Shown here in pieces: positions 30,090-32,580 of a stretch of DNA of 32,580 bases. A program made the translations under genes and the position numbers. The notes under the pieces are model-generated. The model ran no database searches and was not told the origin of the DNA. It worked only from the letters and a program-made list of their open reading frames with translations. Origin of the DNA: an uncultured Mycoplasmatota bacterium (GTDB taxonomy: Bacteria; Bacillota_I; Bacilli_A; RF39; UBA660); contig CAMFBT010000005.1 of the NCBI GenBank assembly GCA_945948625.1, positions 1-32,580 of the forward strand. The letters are read 5' to 3'. Position 1 is the first letter of the stretch. The number at the start of each line of letters is the position of its first letter.

Positions 30090-32580
30090 GTATTTTGAAT
30101 AAATTAACTATTAAAAATTTAAAACTTAATAAAAAAAGAACTATTGTTACTATTATTGGTATTATTTTATCTACTGCTTTAATGGTAGGTATTGGATTAT
30201 TGTTTTCTTCTTTTCAGGATTATATGATTAGAGAAACTATTGGTTTTAATGGTAGATATGAAGCAATGTATTCTGATGTTGATTTGTCTAAAGTTGTTAG
30301 TTTAAATGAAAAAGATTTTGAGTATTTTTATGAGAAACCAATTGGTTTTAGTAAATTTGCTTCTAATAATGAATATAAACCTTATATTTATATTGCAAGT
30401 GTTAATGAAAAATTTTTTGATGAACTTAAATTAGTTGATGGTAGATTTCCTAAGAGTGATGATGAAATCATTATTTCTCAGCATATTAATACTAATGGTG
30501 GTGCTTCTTATAAAATAGGAGATGTTATTAATCTTTCTTATGGTAATAGAGCTATTGATGATAATGTTATTTTAAATAATAGTGAATATGTTGATGGTGA
30601 AGAACTTATAAATATTAATTCAAAGTCATATAAAATTGTTGGTATAGTTGAGAGAAGTTCTTATGAGGATTTTTCTGCTTGTGGATATTCTTTCTTTACA
30701 CTTGATGTAAAGGCAAATGAAGGTAATGTAAACTTATATGTTGTTTTTAATAATAATAAGAAAATTATTAAGCAATCTGAAAAGTTAGCTAAAGATATTG
30801 ATTATAGTGCTTCAATTGATTATAATTCTACATTACTTGCTTTATATGGTGAAAGTACTTATAGTAATATTATGAATACAATGATGGGTATGATGAGTAT
30901 TATGCTTTCTTTAGTGTCTATTGGATGTATAATTGTTATTTATAATTCTTTTGCTATTTCTGTTATGGAAAGAAAAAAAGAATTTGGTCTACTTTCTAGT
31001 ATTGGGGCTACAAAAAAACAACTATCATACACGGTATTTTTTGAAGCTTTTGTTGTAGGTATTATTGGTATTGTATTTGGAATATTTGGTGCTTATATTG
31101 GTATTGGTATTGTTGTAATGATTATTAATAATTTAATTAGTGGTATTTTAGAATATAAGTTGTATCTTGTTACTAATCCTTTATTTATTATTATCCCTGT
31201 TATATTTATGATTGTTGTTATTGGAATATCTGCGATTATTCCATCTAGAAGAGCTAGTAAGATATCTCCAATTGAGGCTATTAGACAGAATGATGATATT
31301 AAAATTAATAAAAAGAAAATTAGAACAAGTAAAATTATTACTAAATTATTTGGAGTAGAAGGAGAAATTGCTCTTAAGAATATTAAAAGAAATAAGAAGA
31401 AGTATAGGGTTACTATTGTTAGTTTATTTATTAGTATTGTTTTGTTTATTTCTTTTTCATCATATATGAATTATACTATTAATACTGCTTCAGATGTTAT
31501 GGGAGAAATTCCTTATGATTATCAAATAAGTTACTATAGTGATGATAGTACGGAAGATGAAAAGATTATTGATAAAATAAATGAAATTATTTCAAGTGGT
31601 GATGTTAAGGATTATGTTAAATATGGAACTTCTTCAATTTATATCGTTAGTAATTATGAGTATTCTAAAGATTATTTAACATTTTACAAAAATAATTATG
31701 GTAGTGATGGTTTATCTAATCTTGTTGATACTAAATATAAAAATGCTTCAGTTATTGTTTTAGATGATGATTCTTATGAAAAATATAAAAAAATGATTGG
31801 ACTTACTTCAGATAAAGTTATTTTATTTAATAATTTTAAGGGTGTTAGTTATGGTGAAGGTAAGAGAATTAATTATGATATTCCTTTTATTAAAAATATT
31901 GATAATGGATATATTAAATTATGTAATTTTAATGATGTAAGTGAAGAGGAAATGAAAAATAATTATAGTAAATATTGTGATAAAACTATTAATAATATTT
32001 ATATTACTGATAAAGTAAATGATTTATTTAGTGAATTATCTTATATTGATGGATATAAGATAATTGTTAATAAGAAAATGTATGATGTTATATTTGAAGA
32101 AAAAATTGATTATGAACTTATTAATATTAAGTGTGATAATACTAAAAATATTGATAAGATAGCTAAAGATTTGGATGTATATGATAATGTTAATTATTAT
32201 AATTTAAAAGAAGAATTTAAACAGACTAATAATCTTATTTTGGTTGTTAAGATATTAATGTATGGTTTTATTGGATTGGTTACATTGATTGGTGTTACTT
32301 CAGTATTTAATACTATATCTACTAGTATGGCTCTTAGAAAAAGGGAATTTGCAGTACTTAGAAGTATTGGTCTTACTAGAAGTGGATTTAATAAGATATT
32401 ATTTTTTGAGAGTTTATTCTTTGGACTTAAGTCATTAGTTTTTGCTATTCCTGTTAGTTTAATTATTACTGTACTTATACATAATTCTTTATCTGAAATG
32501 ATGAGTATTAGTAATGTTATTATTCCTTGGAAGGCTATTATTATAGCAATTGTTTCGGTATTTATAATTGTACTTTTAAC
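30086..32580 (+). CDS. FtsX-family ABC permease, 3'-partial
   Basis: The gene starts at an ATG overlapping the ATPase stop and is open to the right window edge (at least 831 codons). After a basic N-terminus (KNLKLNKKRTI) come membrane span 1, a ~200-residue extracytoplasmic domain, and a first FtsX core with spans around MMSIMLSLVSIGCIIVIYNS, the motif KEFGLLSSIGATKKQ and the closing PSRRASKISPIEAIR. A second long extracytoplasmic domain follows, then a second FtsX core (REFAVLRSIGLTRSGF). This duplicated MacB/BceB-like layout is much larger than YtrF (about 436 aa, from memory). It is the partner of the preceding ATPase. Confidence 0.9.
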   Translation, partial: MSILNKLTIKNLKLNKKRTIVTIIGIILSTALMVGIGLLFSSFQDYMIRETIGFNGRYEAMYSDVDLSKVVSLNEKDFEYFYEKPIGFSKFASNNEYKPYIYIASVNEKFFDELKLVDGRFPKSDDEIIISQHINTNGGASYKIGDVINLSYGNRAIDDNVILNNSEYVDGEELININSKSYKIVGIVERSSYEDFSACGYSFFTLDVKANEGNVNLYVVFNNNKKIIKQSEKLAKDIDYSASIDYNSTLLALYGESTYSNIMNTMMGMMSIMLSLVSIGCIIVIYNSFAISVMERKKEFGLLSSIGATKKQLSYTVFFEAFVVGIIGIVFGIFGAYIGIGIVVMIINNLISGILEYKLYLVTNPLFIIIPVIFMIVVIGISAIIPSRRASKISPIEAIRQNDDIKINKKKIRTSKIITKLFGVEGEIALKNIKRNKKKYRVTIVSLFISIVLFISFSSYMNYTINTASDVMGEIPYDYQISYYSDDSTEDEKIIDKINEIISSGDVKDYVKYGTSSIYIVSNYEYSKDYLTFYKNNYGSDGLSNLVDTKYKNASVIVLDDDSYEKYKKMIGLTSDKVILFNNFKGVSYGEGKRINYDIPFIKNIDNGYIKLCNFNDVSEEEMKNNYSKYCDKTINNIYITDKVNDLFSELSYIDGYKIIVNKKMYDVIFEEKIDYELINIKCDNTKNIDKIAKDLDVYDNVNYYNLKEEFKQTNNLILVVKILMYGFIGLVTLIGVTSVFNTISTSMALRKREFAVLRSIGLTRSGFNKILFFESLFFGLKSLVFAIPVSLIITVLIHNSLSEMMSISNVIIPWKAIIIAIVSVFIIVLL

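Noticed and set aside
1-32580. CRISPR arrays, insertion sequences and rRNA genes
   Set aside because: I saw no regularly spaced repeats, no transposase and no rRNA-like sequence on either strand.

Overview
The window is one chromosomal segment from a very AT-rich member of the Bacillota (by eye about 70% A+T or more). Evidence for this placement: strong AGGAGG-type ribosome-binding sites; sigma-A-like promoters, mostly with 17-bp spacers; TGA used as a stop, so the standard code; a peptidoglycan gene with the meso-diaminopimelate-type MurE motif; a sortase and a cell-wall adhesin; and three spore-coat-type genes (CotD-like, a CotJA/CotJB fusion, CotJC). This looks like an endospore-forming or formerly endospore-forming gut-type Bacilli/Erysipelotrichia-like lineage. 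I cannot name a genus.

Layout. 1-358: end of a membrane protein gene with a clear terminator. 433-2608: glnHPQ-type polar amino acid ABC importer. 2610-7455: a self-contained arginine deiminase operon, made of one fused ArcA-ArcB protein (771 aa), ArcC and a YfcC/ArcD-type antiporter. It has its own promoter, a palindrome at the predicted transcription start and a terminator, so arginine uptake and fermentation to ATP sit together. 7521-8432: DUF2935 protein. 8440-10200: a low-density scar with two orphan genes, an unrecognised gene fragment and a frameshifted tyrosine-integrase C-terminus, ending at the 3' end of a minus-strand tRNA-Gly(GCC). This is probably the remnant of an integrated element. 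10292-12590: ffh, an ASCH-domain gene and a CotD-like gene. 12598-15257 (minus strand): murE followed by an M14 metallopeptidase that probably cuts the same gamma-D-Glu-mDAP linkage.

15370-18391 holds the most unusual gene: a single 979-aa protein with a signal peptide, an N-terminal thioester-adhesin domain, about five CnaB-like domains, a VPNTG sorting signal, two membrane spans and a C-terminal sortase domain. Substrate and transpeptidase are thus in one chain. 18461-21344: a membrane-anchored GNAT-like protein, the c-di-AMP synthase cdaA with its regulator cdaR, and a 33-aa small ORF. 21363-23942: a DUF308-like membrane protein and typA/bipA.

23944-24865 (minus strand): a solitary PemK/MazF-like toxin whose stop codon overlaps the -35 box of a second promoter. 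That promoter drives a predicted structured RNA of about 80 nt with three hairpins and its own terminator. 24884-25967 (minus strand): the cotJAB-cotJC operon. 26115-32580: a YtrA-regulated ABC operon (ATPase, ABC-2 permease, GntR regulator, MacB-type ATPase, FtsX permease cut by the window end), with a perfect 9-bp inverted repeat at the predicted transcription start.

The strongest candidates for undescribed biology are the adhesin-sortase fusion, the structured RNA beside the lone MazF-like toxin, and the ArcA-ArcB fusion.
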